This document shows positions 1 to 8,866 of a DNA stretch of 64,000 nucleotides, in pieces. The position numbers and the translations under genes are program-made. This stretch comes from Bacteroidia bacterium (lineage in GTDB: Bacteria > Bacteroidota > Bacteroidia > B-17B0 > Aurantibacillaceae). The DNA lies in NCBI GenBank assembly GCA_021740825.1, contig JAIOZA010000012.1, positions 16,180 to 80,179 of the forward strand. Reading direction: 5' to 3'. Positions within the stretch are counted from its first letter, which is position 1. The number at the start of each line of letters is the position of its first letter. The notes below the pieces were generated by a model. It had not been told where the DNA came from and did not search any database. It saw only the letters and a program-made list of their open reading frames with translations.

Positions 1-61
1 AAGAAAAATAACCAACCATATTTGAGCTAAAAATGTAATCCCCAAAACTAATAAGTAGTAA

Positions 62-541
62 TTACTTTTTTATGTCTTCTAAGCTTTTCATTACTTTTTC
101 TTTTAACTCCTCTTTAAATAAAACAAGTTTATCAAAAATGATTTTGTCTTGGCAACCTAAAATTTGAGCAGCTAATATACCGGCATTTTGTGCAGCATTA
201 ATTGCAACGGTTGCAACTGGAACACCATTAGGCATTTGCACAATAGATAGTAATGAATCCCAACCATCAATAGAGTTGCTTGATTTTACCGGCACGCCAA
301 TAACTGGTAAAGGCGTTAGCGATGCCACCATGCCAGGTAAGTGCGCTGCGCCACCAGCTCCAGCAATAATAACTTTTAATCCCCTGTCGTACGCTGTTTT
401 TGCATATTCAAACATGCGCTCAGGAGTGCGATGCGCCGATACAATTGTTAACTCATACGGAATATTTATTTTTTTTAGAAAATCTGCTGCATCATTCATG
501 ATTTTTAAATCACTGCTGCTTCCCATTATAATTCCTACCAT
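62..541 (-). CDS. purE: N5-carboxyaminoimidazole ribonucleotide mutase
   Basis: Class I PurE, which moves the carboxyl group of N5-CAIR to C4 to give CAIR in cytosolic de novo purine synthesis. The 159-residue length is normal for the family. Visible motifs are GSSSD near residues 7-11 (phosphate binding), SAHRTP at 35-40 and a glycine-rich [12 protein letters not shown] at about 60-71 that holds the catalytic histidine. It lies 41 bases downstream of purK on the same strand, so the two are almost certainly one operon, which fits their consecutive reactions. Identification is firm. Confidence 0.97.
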   Translation of the reverse strand: MVGIIMGSSSDLKIMNDAADFLKKINIPYELTIVSAHRTPERMFEYAKTAYDRGLKVIIAGAGGAAHLPGMVASLTPLPVIGVPVKSSNSIDGWDSLLSIVQMPNGVPVATVAINAAQNAGILAAQILGCQDKIIFDKLVLFKEELKEKVMKSLEDIKK

Positions 542-582
542 ATGTTTTTAAGTTATTAGTTTTTACTTCGCAGTGTTTAGTG

Positions 583-1725
583 CTAGGAAATTACCTTCAC
601 TAAATCTTTTACTGTTATTGCTTTCTTCTTCGCCAAATTTAAATCATCATCTATCACGGTGATATGGCCCATTTTACGAAAAGGCTTTGTAGTTGTTTTG
701 CCATATAAATGCACGTACACACCTTTGTATTTTATTGCGTCTGTTAACCCTTCGTATTTTGCGGGACCTTCATTATTTTTTTCACCTAATAAATTAATCA
801 TCACAGCTGGTTTTATGATACTTGTATCGCCCAATGGTAAATTTAATATAGCTCGTAAATGCTGTTCAAATTGAGATGTGATATTGCCCTCAATAGTTTG
901 ATGTCCGCTATTATGCGGACGAGGAGCTACTTCATTTACAAGCACTTTACCATCTTTAGTAACAAATAATTCTACTGCTAAAAGGCCTACAATATTTAAT
1001 TTTTCAGCAATTTTTATGGCAATTTCAGTCGCTTGCTTATCAATACTTTTTTTAATATTTGCGGGCGAAAACAAAAACTCTACGAGATTTGCTTCCGGAT
1101 TAAATTCACACTCTACAGCTGGGAAACATTTGCATTCGCCACTTTCGTTGCGAGCTACAATTACCGAAATTTCTTTATCAAAATCTACAAGCCGTTCAAG
1201 CACACTTGGCGCTTCAAATGCATGATCTATTTTATTTGGATGGCCCAATTTTACAACACCTTTACCGTCGTAACCTCCAGTGCGTAATTTTTGAAAGAAT
1301 GGAAAGAAATCTCTATATTTTTCTATTTGTGTTTTATTTTCTACTAAAAAAAAATCGGGGCTTGGGATATCGTTGCGCTGGTAAAACATTTTTTGCAAAC
1401 CTTTATCCTTGATAATTTCAATAACTTCGGGCTGAGGAAAAACTTTCTTACCAAGTTTTTGTAAATCTTTTAAGGCTTCTACATTAACATTTTCTATTTC
1501 AATGGTAATTATATCTTTATCTTTTCCAAATTTAAAGACAGTGTCATAATCTGTTAAACTACCATTTGTAAATTCATTTGCAATAGCTTTACATGGAGCA
1601 TTGGCATCTGGATCTAAACAACAGATATATAAGTTATAATTAATGGCACTTTGTATCATCATCCTGCCAAGCTGTCCGCCGCCTAATACACCAATTTTAA
1701 TTTTGTCGGGCTGAAAATAAGTCAC
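583..1725 (-). CDS. purK: N5-carboxyaminoimidazole ribonucleotide synthase
   Basis: ATP-grasp enzyme that carboxylates AIR with bicarbonate and ATP, giving the N5-CAIR used by PurE. The N-terminal GGGQLGRM (about residues 15-22) is the PurK pre-ATP-grasp signature. LRTGGYDGKG (147-156) lies in the ATP-binding loop, and NEVAPRPHNSGH (264-275) is the hallmark PurK active-site segment. Its 380 residues are typical. It is first in the purK-purE pair. The next upstream gene on this strand, for protein THX, is followed by its own terminator, so purK probably has its own promoter in the 1726-1837 gap. Confidence 0.97.
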   Translation of the reverse strand: MTYFQPDKIKIGVLGGGQLGRMMIQSAINYNLYICCLDPDANAPCKAIANEFTNGSLTDYDTVFKFGKDKDIITIEIENVNVEALKDLQKLGKKVFPQPEVIEIIKDKGLQKMFYQRNDIPSPDFFLVENKTQIEKYRDFFPFFQKLRTGGYDGKGVVKLGHPNKIDHAFEAPSVLERLVDFDKEISVIVARNESGECKCFPAVECEFNPEANLVEFLFSPANIKKSIDKQATEIAIKIAEKLNIVGLLAVELFVTKDGKVLVNEVAPRPHNSGHQTIEGNITSQFEQHLRAILNLPLGDTSIIKPAVMINLLGEKNNEGPAKYEGLTDAIKYKGVYVHLYGKTTTKPFRKMGHITVIDDDLNLAKKKAITVKDLVKVIS

Positions 1726-1837
1726 GATTTAAAAACACCTTTTTTATATTTATGAAAATAATTTCCATTGACTGCCACTTTTAGTTATTTAACACAATTG
1801 CGTTATTTAAACAATTAGAATGGCAAAATAGGAGTAT

Positions 1838-1864
1838 AAAAAAACCGCTTTGAAAGCGGCTTTT
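1838..1864 (-). terminator. Rho-independent terminator after the THX gene
   Basis: A 6-bp GC-rich stem (1845-1850 with 1854-1859, triloop) is followed on the minus strand by seven T residues. It starts six bases past the THX stop codon and separates that gene from purK-purE. Confidence 0.85.
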
Positions 1865-1869
1865 AAAAT

Positions 1870-2070
1870 TTATTTAGCTGCTTTTTTTGTTGCTGCTTTT
1901 TTTGTTGCTACTTTTTTTGGCGCGTCCGAATCTGGTGCTGCTTTTTTAGCTGCTGCACTTTCTGCTATTTGCTCTTTAGTAATTGCCTTAGTTTTGTTAC
2001 GCGGACGTACATTTCCAAATGAACCTACTTGGATTTTTCCACGTCTTGTTTTTTGATCGCCTTTTCCCAT
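1870..2070 (-). CDS. 30S ribosomal protein THX (extended form)
   Basis: A 66-residue basic protein. Its first ~25 residues (MGKGDQKTRRGKIQVGSFG, then an RPRNK stretch) match the THX family, a tiny peptide that stabilises the head of the 30S subunit. Classical THX is about 25-30 residues. Here it continues into an alanine/lysine-rich tail of about 40 residues containing repeated KKA and ATKKA units, like histone-H1-type or ribosomal extensions. A clear terminator follows it. The N-terminal identity is convincing; the role of the tail is unknown. Confidence 0.85.
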   Translation of the reverse strand: MGKGDQKTRRGKIQVGSFGNVRPRNKTKAITKEQIAESAAAKKAAPDSDAPKKVATKKAATKKAAK

Positions 2071-2168
2071 GATAATTTAATTTTAAAATATTAATGTCGT
2101 CAAAAATAGCTTAATTAATGATATTTTCAAATTTAATCCATCAACTAAGTGCAAATAAATACTTGTTC

Positions 2169-3848
2169 TTAAAATCTTTTATTTGGATTAAAAGGTTTTG
2201 AAGGTTTTTCTATTGTTGTTAAAATGGATGTCATTTTTTGTTTATCTGCTAATAATTTTTTCGCTTCAGTCACATCAAAATCATATTTCAAAGAAGTCTC
2301 AATACGTCCTTTCTGAAACTCAAAGCGCGAAGCTAATTCTTCCTCAATAAATTGTTTTATCTCCGTTTTAAAGCGAATTAAATCATCTTTTTTATTTGCG
2401 TTTAACTTAGTTAATAAGGCTTCATATTCAACCTTGATACTTTCATAATATTTTTCGTTAGAGGCATCTAACTTTAAATCTTCTAAAGCAAAATCACTTT
2501 CTGTTTTGTAGTTATAATCTTTTCCTTTTAAATAGGAAATAAATTCATTGTAATCATTATCCGAAAGCGACACCTCTGCTGCAGTTGTTATAAATTGCGG
2601 ATTCTTTAATAAATAATAATTTACAAAAGAAAATATATGATTTTTTGATATTAAGGTGGCTAAAATATTGCTGTATTTTGTAGCGTCTGTTTTGTAGTCA
2701 GGTAGGATGCCCGCACCATCATAAATAATACGACCATTTTTTGTTTTAAATGCTGTAATTAAAGAGTCGGGGACTTTCTCTACCCTACCCTCTTCATCTT
2801 TATGCGTATAATCGAGCGCTTGGATACAGCGTCCACTAGGAATATAATATTTAGCAACCGTCACTTTTAATTTTGTGTTATAGGTTAAATCTCTTGTTTG
2901 TTGCACTAAGCCTTTTCCAAATGAACGCTGTCCTACAATCACTGCTCTATCTAAATCTTGTAAGGCGCCTGATACAATTTCTGAAGCAGATGCTGAATTA
3001 TTATCTACTAATACTACTAATGGAATTTGCGTGTCTACTGGCGCATAAAGCGAAAAATACTGCTTATTCCAATCTTTTACTTTACCTTTTGTTGACACTA
3101 CTTCATTGTTTTTATCTACAAATAAGTTAACAATATTTACTGCCTCGTTTAATAATCCACCTGGGTTTCCTCGTAAATCTAATATAAGTGATTTACAGTT
3201 AAGTTCTTTTAATTTTAATAAAGCATCTTTTACTTCGCCTGAGCAATTATCCGTAAAGCTTGTTAATTTGATGTAGCCAACTTCTTGGTTTAACATATTA
3301 AAATAAGGAACTGCTTTTACTTTTATCTCCTCGCGATTTAAGTTTATTTCGGATGGCGTGTTTTTTCCTAAGCGTATTAATTTGAGTTTAATGGGAGTGC
3401 CTGCCTGACCTTTGAGCATGTTTGTAATATCTTGCGTTTTTTTTCCAGCAACATTAATTCCATTTACTTCAATAATTTCATCGCCAGCTCTTAATCCTGC
3501 TTTGAATGCTGCAAAATTTTCATAAGGCTCTGTAACAGTTATTTTATTATTTACATCTTGTATTAATGCACCAATCCCACCATATTCGCCAGTGGTCATA
3601 AATCTATAATCCTCAATATCATTTTCTGTATAATAATTTGTGTAAGGATCTAAAGATGCTAACATAGCCTCAATACCTGTTTTCATTAACAATCCCGGCT
3701 TTGTTTCATCTACATAAGCAATATTTAATTCGCGATACAGTGTGTTAAATACATCTAAATTTTTGGACACTTCAAAATAATCCTGCGAAAAATTAAAAGC
3801 AAAAACAGAAGCAATGCCCAAACAAATTATTACAATATATTTTTTCAT
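2169..3848 (-). CDS. S41 family C-terminal processing protease (CtpA/Prc-like)
   Basis: Periplasmic serine protease that trims C-termini of exported proteins. An N-terminal hydrophobic signal segment (residues 1-20) is followed by a PDZ domain (about 85-165, with GYGGIGALI-type and GLRAGDEIIEVNG elements) and an S41 core (about 185-340). LDLRGNPGGLL lies in the core, the nucleophile is probably Ser289 in SASASEIVSGALQD, and the general-base lysine is Lys312 in SFGKGLVQ. A roughly 200-residue helical, charged C-terminal extension follows. The length of 559 agrees with Bacteroidota CtpA-type proteins. It stands alone; the 277-base gap upstream shows no obvious site. Confidence 0.93.
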   Translation of the reverse strand: MKKYIVIICLGIASVFAFNFSQDYFEVSKNLDVFNTLYRELNIAYVDETKPGLLMKTGIEAMLASLDPYTNYYTENDIEDYRFMTTGEYGGIGALIQDVNNKITVTEPYENFAAFKAGLRAGDEIIEVNGINVAGKKTQDITNMLKGQAGTPIKLKLIRLGKNTPSEINLNREEIKVKAVPYFNMLNQEVGYIKLTSFTDNCSGEVKDALLKLKELNCKSLILDLRGNPGGLLNEAVNIVNLFVDKNNEVVSTKGKVKDWNKQYFSLYAPVDTQIPLVVLVDNNSASASEIVSGALQDLDRAVIVGQRSFGKGLVQQTRDLTYNTKLKVTVAKYYIPSGRCIQALDYTHKDEEGRVEKVPDSLITAFKTKNGRIIYDGAGILPDYKTDATKYSNILATLISKNHIFSFVNYYLLKNPQFITTAAEVSLSDNDYNEFISYLKGKDYNYKTESDFALEDLKLDASNEKYYESIKVEYEALLTKLNANKKDDLIRFKTEIKQFIEEELASRFEFQKGRIETSLKYDFDVTEAKKLLADKQKMTSILTTIEKPSKPFNPNKRF

Positions 3849-4125
3849 GTTTAGATTTTTAGATTATCAATATATAAAAATAGGGTAAAAATTGTATTTA
3901 AATTTAGCATTTATGTTTTTTTATAAATTATATTCTATTAACAATAAGCATTGCACTTATTTTTAAATGTTGCTTCTCCAATAAGATTAATGAATCAAAA
4001 AAAATGCAAACGTGGTCCCGATTAAATGGCCTGACTATGAAAATCATTTTAATACTTTTTAGCGCTAGTTTTGCTAAATTAACAACATGCAAGTTCGAGC
4101 AATGTGGAGAAAAAGAGCGAGCTTA

Positions 4126-4665
4126 TTACTTAAAAATTCCTTCTATTTGAGCTACATGGTGCATGCCATGCCACGCATATAATTGTACTACTTCTCCTAA
4201 AATAAATTGTTTGTTATATTCAGGGTGCATGTACGTTCTTTTGAAATCATCTTCGCTCATGGTTTTTAATAAATTTGAAAAACGCATTTGAACTCCTTCA
4301 AAAATCAGTAATGAACTTTCTAATGGTGCTGATTTATAATCTGCTGAATCTGCCCACACATTTTGATTGTAAGGCTGAATAGTTGGATTATCTTGCGTTA
4401 GTGCATGTTTGAAACGAATCCACATATTCATATGAGAGTCTGCTACATGATGAACAATTTGTCGCACAGTCCAACTCCCTTCGCGGTATTTTAATTCTAG
4501 TTCTTCTTCGTTTAAGGTGGTAATACGTTGACGTAATCTAACAGGCGCCGATTCAATCATTAAAATGGATTGATATAAAACCTCTTTTGTGAATTCACGG
4601 TTTTGTGCTTTACCAATCGGATAAGTTTTTGGATCTAATTCTTCAGCCATCATTTTACTAATCAT
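4126..4665 (-). CDS. DinB-superfamily YfiT/BstA-type metal-dependent protein
   Basis: A 179-residue four-helix-bundle protein of the DinB/YfiT group, which includes bacillithiol S-transferases and putative metal hydrolases. WTVRQIVHHVADSHMN (first metal-ligand histidine pair) and YAWHGMHHVAQIEGI near the C-terminus (second histidine set) are the family's diagnostic ligands. Its start lies seven bases after the lpd stop, so it is co-transcribed with lpd. Two further methionines (residues 5 and 6) are alternative starts. The substrate is unknown; a thiol transferase role is inferred from the family only. Confidence 0.85.
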   Translation of the reverse strand: MISKMMAEELDPKTYPIGKAQNREFTKEVLYQSILMIESAPVRLRQRITTLNEEELELKYREGSWTVRQIVHHVADSHMNMWIRFKHALTQDNPTIQPYNQNVWADSADYKSAPLESSLLIFEGVQMRFSNLLKTMSEDDFKRTYMHPEYNKQFILGEVVQLYAWHGMHHVAQIEGIFK

Positions 4666-4672
4666 GCATTAT

Positions 4673-6079
4673 TTAAATATGTAAAGCACGTTTACCCGTT
4701 GCATCTAAAGCAGCTTCTTTTAAGCATTCAGTAAATGTTGGATGAGCGTGACTCATACGAGAAATATCTTCGGCACTTGCTCTAAATTCCATAGCTACAA
4801 CTGCTTCTGCAATCATATCAGCGGTGCGAGGACCAATCATATGAACTCCCAATATTTCATCTGTTTTTTCGTCAGCTAATACTTTTACAAAACCATCAGT
4901 ATCCATACTGGCGCGAGCTCTGCCGCTTGCTTTGAATGGAAAATTTCCCACTTTATATTTAACACCTTTTTCTTTTAATTGCTCTTCGGTTTGTCCAACA
5001 GCCGCAACTTCAGGCCAAGTGTAAACAACACCCGGAATTAAATTATAATCAATATGTGGTTTTTGTCCTGCCATTTGTTCAGCTACAAATACACCTTCTT
5101 CTTCAGCTTTATGAGCTAACATAGCGCCAACAACCACATCGCCAATAGCATAAATGTTATCTGCACTTGTTTTTAAATGAGCGTCTACTTCAACTCTTCC
5201 GCGAGCATCTAATTTAACACCTGCTTTTTCTAAATTTAATCCTTCGGTATATGGTTTACGCCCAACAGACATTAACACGTAATCGCCTTTTAGTTCAACT
5301 TTCTCACCTTTATCATTGTCAGCAGTTACTGCAACTTCTTTACCTTTGTTTACAACACTTGCCACTTTATGTTTTAAATAAAATTCAACGCCTAACGTTT
5401 TTTTCATCACACGTTGTAGTTCTTTTCCTAAACTAGCGTCCATTCCAGGTATTAATCTGTCCATAAATTCAACTACAGAAACTTTAGATCCTAAACGCGC
5501 ATACACACTTCCTAATTCTAAACCAATAACGCCACCACCAATTACAATTAAGTGTTTTGGTACCTCCGTCATTTCAAGTGCTTCAGTAGAAGTGATGATA
5601 CGTTTTTTATCTACTTCAATTCCGGGTAGCGAAGCGGGTTTTGAACCCGTTGCAATAATTGCTTTTACCGTTTCAATTTGTTCCTTAGTACCATCTGCTT
5701 TTGTAATATTGATAACAGTTTTAGATTCAAAACTTCCAACGCCAGTGTAAACAGTAATTTTATTTTTTTTCATCAAAAAATTAATGCCATCGCAAGTCAT
5801 TTTAACAACACCGCGCTTACGTTCAATCATTTGTTTGATATTTACTTTTGGAGCGTTAATATCAATACCGTGTTCTTTAAAATTATGAACTGCATTATGA
5901 AAATGTTCAGATGAATCTAACAAAGCCTTAGATGGAATACAACCAACATTTAAGCAAGTGCCTCCAAGAGTTGAATACTTTTCAATTAAAGCTGTTTTCA
6001 TTCCTAATTGAGCACAACGAATTGCAGCTACGTATCCTCCCGGTCCAGAACCAATAATGGTTACATCAAATTTTTCCAT
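4673..6079 (-). CDS. lpdA: Dihydrolipoyl dehydrogenase (E3)
   Basis: FAD flavoprotein that reoxidises dihydrolipoamide in 2-oxoacid dehydrogenase complexes and the glycine cleavage system. It has the FAD-binding GSGPGG (10-15), the redox-active pair Cys42/Cys47 in GGTCLNVGCIPSK, an NAD-binding VIGGGVIGLELG segment in the middle and the C-terminal HAHPTFTE with the His446-Glu451 dyad. The length of 468 is standard. It is followed within seven bases by the YfiT-like gene. gcvT, another glycine-cleavage component, is in this window at 12510. Confidence 0.97.
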   Translation of the reverse strand: MEKFDVTIIGSGPGGYVAAIRCAQLGMKTALIEKYSTLGGTCLNVGCIPSKALLDSSEHFHNAVHNFKEHGIDINAPKVNIKQMIERKRGVVKMTCDGINFLMKKNKITVYTGVGSFESKTVINITKADGTKEQIETVKAIIATGSKPASLPGIEVDKKRIITSTEALEMTEVPKHLIVIGGGVIGLELGSVYARLGSKVSVVEFMDRLIPGMDASLGKELQRVMKKTLGVEFYLKHKVASVVNKGKEVAVTADNDKGEKVELKGDYVLMSVGRKPYTEGLNLEKAGVKLDARGRVEVDAHLKTSADNIYAIGDVVVGAMLAHKAEEEGVFVAEQMAGQKPHIDYNLIPGVVYTWPEVAAVGQTEEQLKEKGVKYKVGNFPFKASGRARASMDTDGFVKVLADEKTDEILGVHMIGPRTADMIAEAVVAMEFRASAEDISRMSHAHPTFTECLKEAALDATGKRALHI

Positions 6080-6150
6080 CTATAGTGTTTAATTTAAGTT
6101 AATTTTTTTGAGGTTAAATTTACTAAATATTAGAGTTCACTCAAACTAAT

Positions 6151-6443
6151 TTTTTGGGCATGCCTGCGAAAAGCGGTCAGGCTATCACTGCAACTTAGCG
6201 AAGCGATATCATGAAAGCCATTAAAGTTCAATAAATCCTTTTGAGTAATCTTTTACTTCACTGCGTTTCGTAAAAGTATTTCCGTTCTATCCTTCATGCA
6301 AATTAATTTCAATCAGTAATTTATACATCTACTTTTGGATGAATTGCTTGAGTGATTGCAGCGAAAATCCATTTTTTGAGGCACGAAAAAAAAGATTGAA
6401 GCGTAAAGCACGACCCGCAGCCTTTTGCGGGGCACGCCCAAAT
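6151..6443. repeat. Interspersed palindromic repeat element, copy 1
   Basis: This fills most of the 375-base gap between lnt and lpd. The left end begins TTTTTGGGCATGCC and the right end finishes GGGGCACGCCCAAA, which are inverted copies of one another. Just inside each end is a GGTC / GACC-type hairpin arm, and right-arm sequence AAAGATTGAAGCG mirrors left-arm sequence of the second copy. The same ends and arms occur at 59601-59883 with a diverged middle. No reading frame of substance is present, so this is a non-autonomous repeat rather than a gene. Confidence 0.75.
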
Positions 6444-6454
6444 TTATTACCCTA

Positions 6455-8047
6455 TCAAGACTTTTTAAAACGTAATAGTTGACTCCAAATTAATAGTAAA
6501 ATTGCAAGTAATGAGGATGCATACGAAATTACATCACCAAATTTTACAAACAATGTTTGAGTATTATTTGGCGTTATGTTTTTTGTAATAATTGCATCTT
6601 CCCAGTATGGTGTTGCTTGCTCTATTTCTCCGTAAGGTGTTATAAAACATGAAATGCCGGTATTTGCGCAACGGGCAATTTCTCTACGAGTTTCAATTGC
6701 TCTTAATTTGGCGTATGCTAAATGTTGCTTATGACCAGGCGTATTTTCCCACCAACCATCATTAGTAAGTATAAAAATAAGATTTGCTCCATTTCTAACG
6801 TATTGTGCCACATAATCAGAGTAAACACTTTCATAACATATCACAGGGGCAATTGCAACTTTTTTATCATGACTAAAAAACACCGTGCGCTCTTCTTGTT
6901 TGCCTAAACTTCCCATTGTGCCCCCTAAATTTAGCGCTAAACTTTCTAAAGGTTTTAATAAGTAAGGAAAAGGCATAAGTTCCACACCAGGCACTAATTT
7001 TGATTTATGATAATAAGTAATGCCATCTTTATCTAATTGCATACCAGTATTAAAAGAATCAAAATACTTTTCGGCATCGCTAAATTTTCTGGCAGTTGCA
7101 GATATTGCTTCGTTTGGTTTAAATGCATATAGTGTGTTTGCGCCCGCAATAATAGTTAATTGAGGATTATTTTTAATGATGCTATCCATTAAAAAATGGA
7201 GCGAATAGGATTCATTTTCATTCCCTTCAAAAATATTTTCGGTCAAGTAGGTTTCCGGTAAAACTAAAAAATCGACCGTTGAATCTAATTTTCCACTAAG
7301 CTGCATTAATAAATTATGTAATTGAACAGATGGCTCAAAATAAAATTTATCGTTGTATGGATCTACGTTTGGTTGCACCACCACTGTTTTATAAGTGTCT
7401 TCAGAATTTAAATGAGTAGTACTAATTGATAAAATTAAATAAGAGAATGCAATTGGAATTATTATTGCAGCAGTAGGTTTAGCAAAACTTTTAATTGTAT
7501 AACTGTTATTTTTTATGACATTGAAAAATAAAATATTGACAGCTAATACCCATAAACTACCGCCGGAAGTTCCAGTGAATTCGTACCACTGCACCCAGTT
7601 ATGAGTAAATGCAAAAGCATTGCCCAAAGTTAGCCAGCTCCAAGTTAAATCCCATAACGTATGACCGTATTCATATCCTAACCAAATTGGAATTAAGAAC
7701 CAAATTGCCCATGATTTATTGATGCGTTGTTTTAAATTATACCAAATCATAAATGCAACCACCATAAAAATTGGGTTGCAAATAATAGCCATAGCAGCGC
7801 CTCCAAAAGATGCATAACTTATCCACCATGTAACGCAAATGTTCCAAATAAAAAAAGCGAGATAGGTAAATCCAATTATTTTTAATTTTTTTCGAGAAGA
7901 TGCTCCTTCGTTTGAAATCTTGTCTTGTAGAACTAGCAATGGAACCAATGCAAAAAAAATAAAAATAGTGAATGGTGAAAACCATCCAATACTAAGTAAG
8001 AGTCCGCTAAGTATTGCTAAAAAGGAATTAGGTAATTTTTGTAACAT
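6455..8047 (-). CDS. lnt: Apolipoprotein N-acyltransferase
   Basis: Inner-membrane enzyme that N-acylates the diacylglyceryl-cysteine of lipoproteins, the last step of lipoprotein maturation. The N-terminal ~210 residues hold about six to seven hydrophobic helices. The periplasmic nitrilase-like domain shows the catalytic triad: Glu265 in LPETYL, Lys350 in HKSKLVPGVE and Cys404 in VICYESVY. A final hydrophobic helix closes the protein near residue 510. The length of 530 is normal. The next gene in the same direction, gmk, is 138 bases upstream. Confidence 0.95.
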   Translation of the reverse strand: MLQKLPNSFLAILSGLLLSIGWFSPFTIFIFFALVPLLVLQDKISNEGASSRKKLKIIGFTYLAFFIWNICVTWWISYASFGGAAMAIICNPIFMVVAFMIWYNLKQRINKSWAIWFLIPIWLGYEYGHTLWDLTWSWLTLGNAFAFTHNWVQWYEFTGTSGGSLWVLAVNILFFNVIKNNSYTIKSFAKPTAAIIIPIAFSYLILSISTTHLNSEDTYKTVVVQPNVDPYNDKFYFEPSVQLHNLLMQLSGKLDSTVDFLVLPETYLTENIFEGNENESYSLHFLMDSIIKNNPQLTIIAGANTLYAFKPNEAISATARKFSDAEKYFDSFNTGMQLDKDGITYYHKSKLVPGVELMPFPYLLKPLESLALNLGGTMGSLGKQEERTVFFSHDKKVAIAPVICYESVYSDYVAQYVRNGANLIFILTNDGWWENTPGHKQHLAYAKLRAIETRREIARCANTGISCFITPYGEIEQATPYWEDAIITKNITPNNTQTLFVKFGDVISYASSLLAILLLIWSQLLRFKKS

Positions 8048-8185
8048 GGCTCAAATATAAAAAAATAGGCGCGACTAACTATTTGAAATTAACATATTAA
8101 TGAAACCTTAATTTGCAACTAACGGATCGCGATTTTGCCAACCGCAATGATTATTTATGAATAATAAGATGCTGATTTTGTCAAT

Positions 8186-8758
8186 TTACTTAGATAAAAA
8201 TTCGATAACAACTTTTTCTGCTTTGATAAGCGCATCTTCTAAAATTTCGTTTAAAATAAACACATCAAATAAATCAGCTGTTTTTATTTCTTTTTCGGCC
8301 TTATCTACCCTTCTTGCAATACTTTCCTGACTATCAGTGCTTCTCGAATTAAGACGTTCTTCTAAAATCTTTATACTTGGTGGCATAACAAAAATTGCAA
8401 GCGCTTTATCTCCAAATATCTTTTTAAGATTAAGTCCACCCTCTACATCAATATCAAAAATGACATGCTTACCTTTTGCCCAAATGCGATCAACTTCGCT
8501 TCTTAAAGTACCATAATGCGTTCCGGCATAAACTTCTTCCCATTCTAAAAACTCATTATTTTCAATTTTTTGTTTAAACTCTTCTACAGTTAGGTAATGG
8601 TAATCTTTCCCGTTTTCTTCGACACCCCGTTTTGGGCGACTAGTAGCTGAAATTGAAAATTCTAATTTATTTGGAAACTGTTTTAGCAAATGCCTCACAA
8701 TGGTAGTTTTGCCTGAGCCTGAAGGGGCAGAAAATATAATAAGTTTACCAGTTTCCAT
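8186..8758 (-). CDS. gmk: Guanylate kinase
   Basis: Cytosolic kinase converting GMP to GDP with ATP. The P-loop is SAPSGSGKTT near the N-terminus, followed by the GMP-binding TSRPKRGVEENGKDYHY segment. I prefer the ATG at 8758, giving METGKLIIFSAPSG and 190 residues, which fits the family. An in-frame TTG two codons upstream at 8764 is possible but less likely. It stands between lnt and the ABC exporter on the same strand. Confidence 0.95.
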   Translation of the reverse strand: METGKLIIFSAPSGSGKTTIVRHLLKQFPNKLEFSISATSRPKRGVEENGKDYHYLTVEEFKQKIENNEFLEWEEVYAGTHYGTLRSEVDRIWAKGKHVIFDIDVEGGLNLKKIFGDKALAIFVMPPSIKILEERLNSRSTDSQESIARRVDKAEKEIKTADLFDVFILNEILEDALIKAEKVVIEFLSK

Positions 8759-8866
8759 AAGCAAAGATAAGAGTTTTTGTGAATACAGAAAGTTAGCTGT
8801 ACTGATTTTTCAGCAAAAGTAAATTCCCGTACAAGACAACTTATTAATGGTTAAAAAAATGGCTCA

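Noticed and set aside
276..551. 91-codon plus-strand frame inside purE
   Set aside because: A shadow of purE on the opposite strand with no family signature.
4004..4150. A 48-codon plus-strand frame with a hydrophobic middle, overlapping the 3' end of the YfiT-like gene
   Set aside because: It overlaps the end of a sound gene on the other strand, has no recognised family and no clear promoter; it may be chance.
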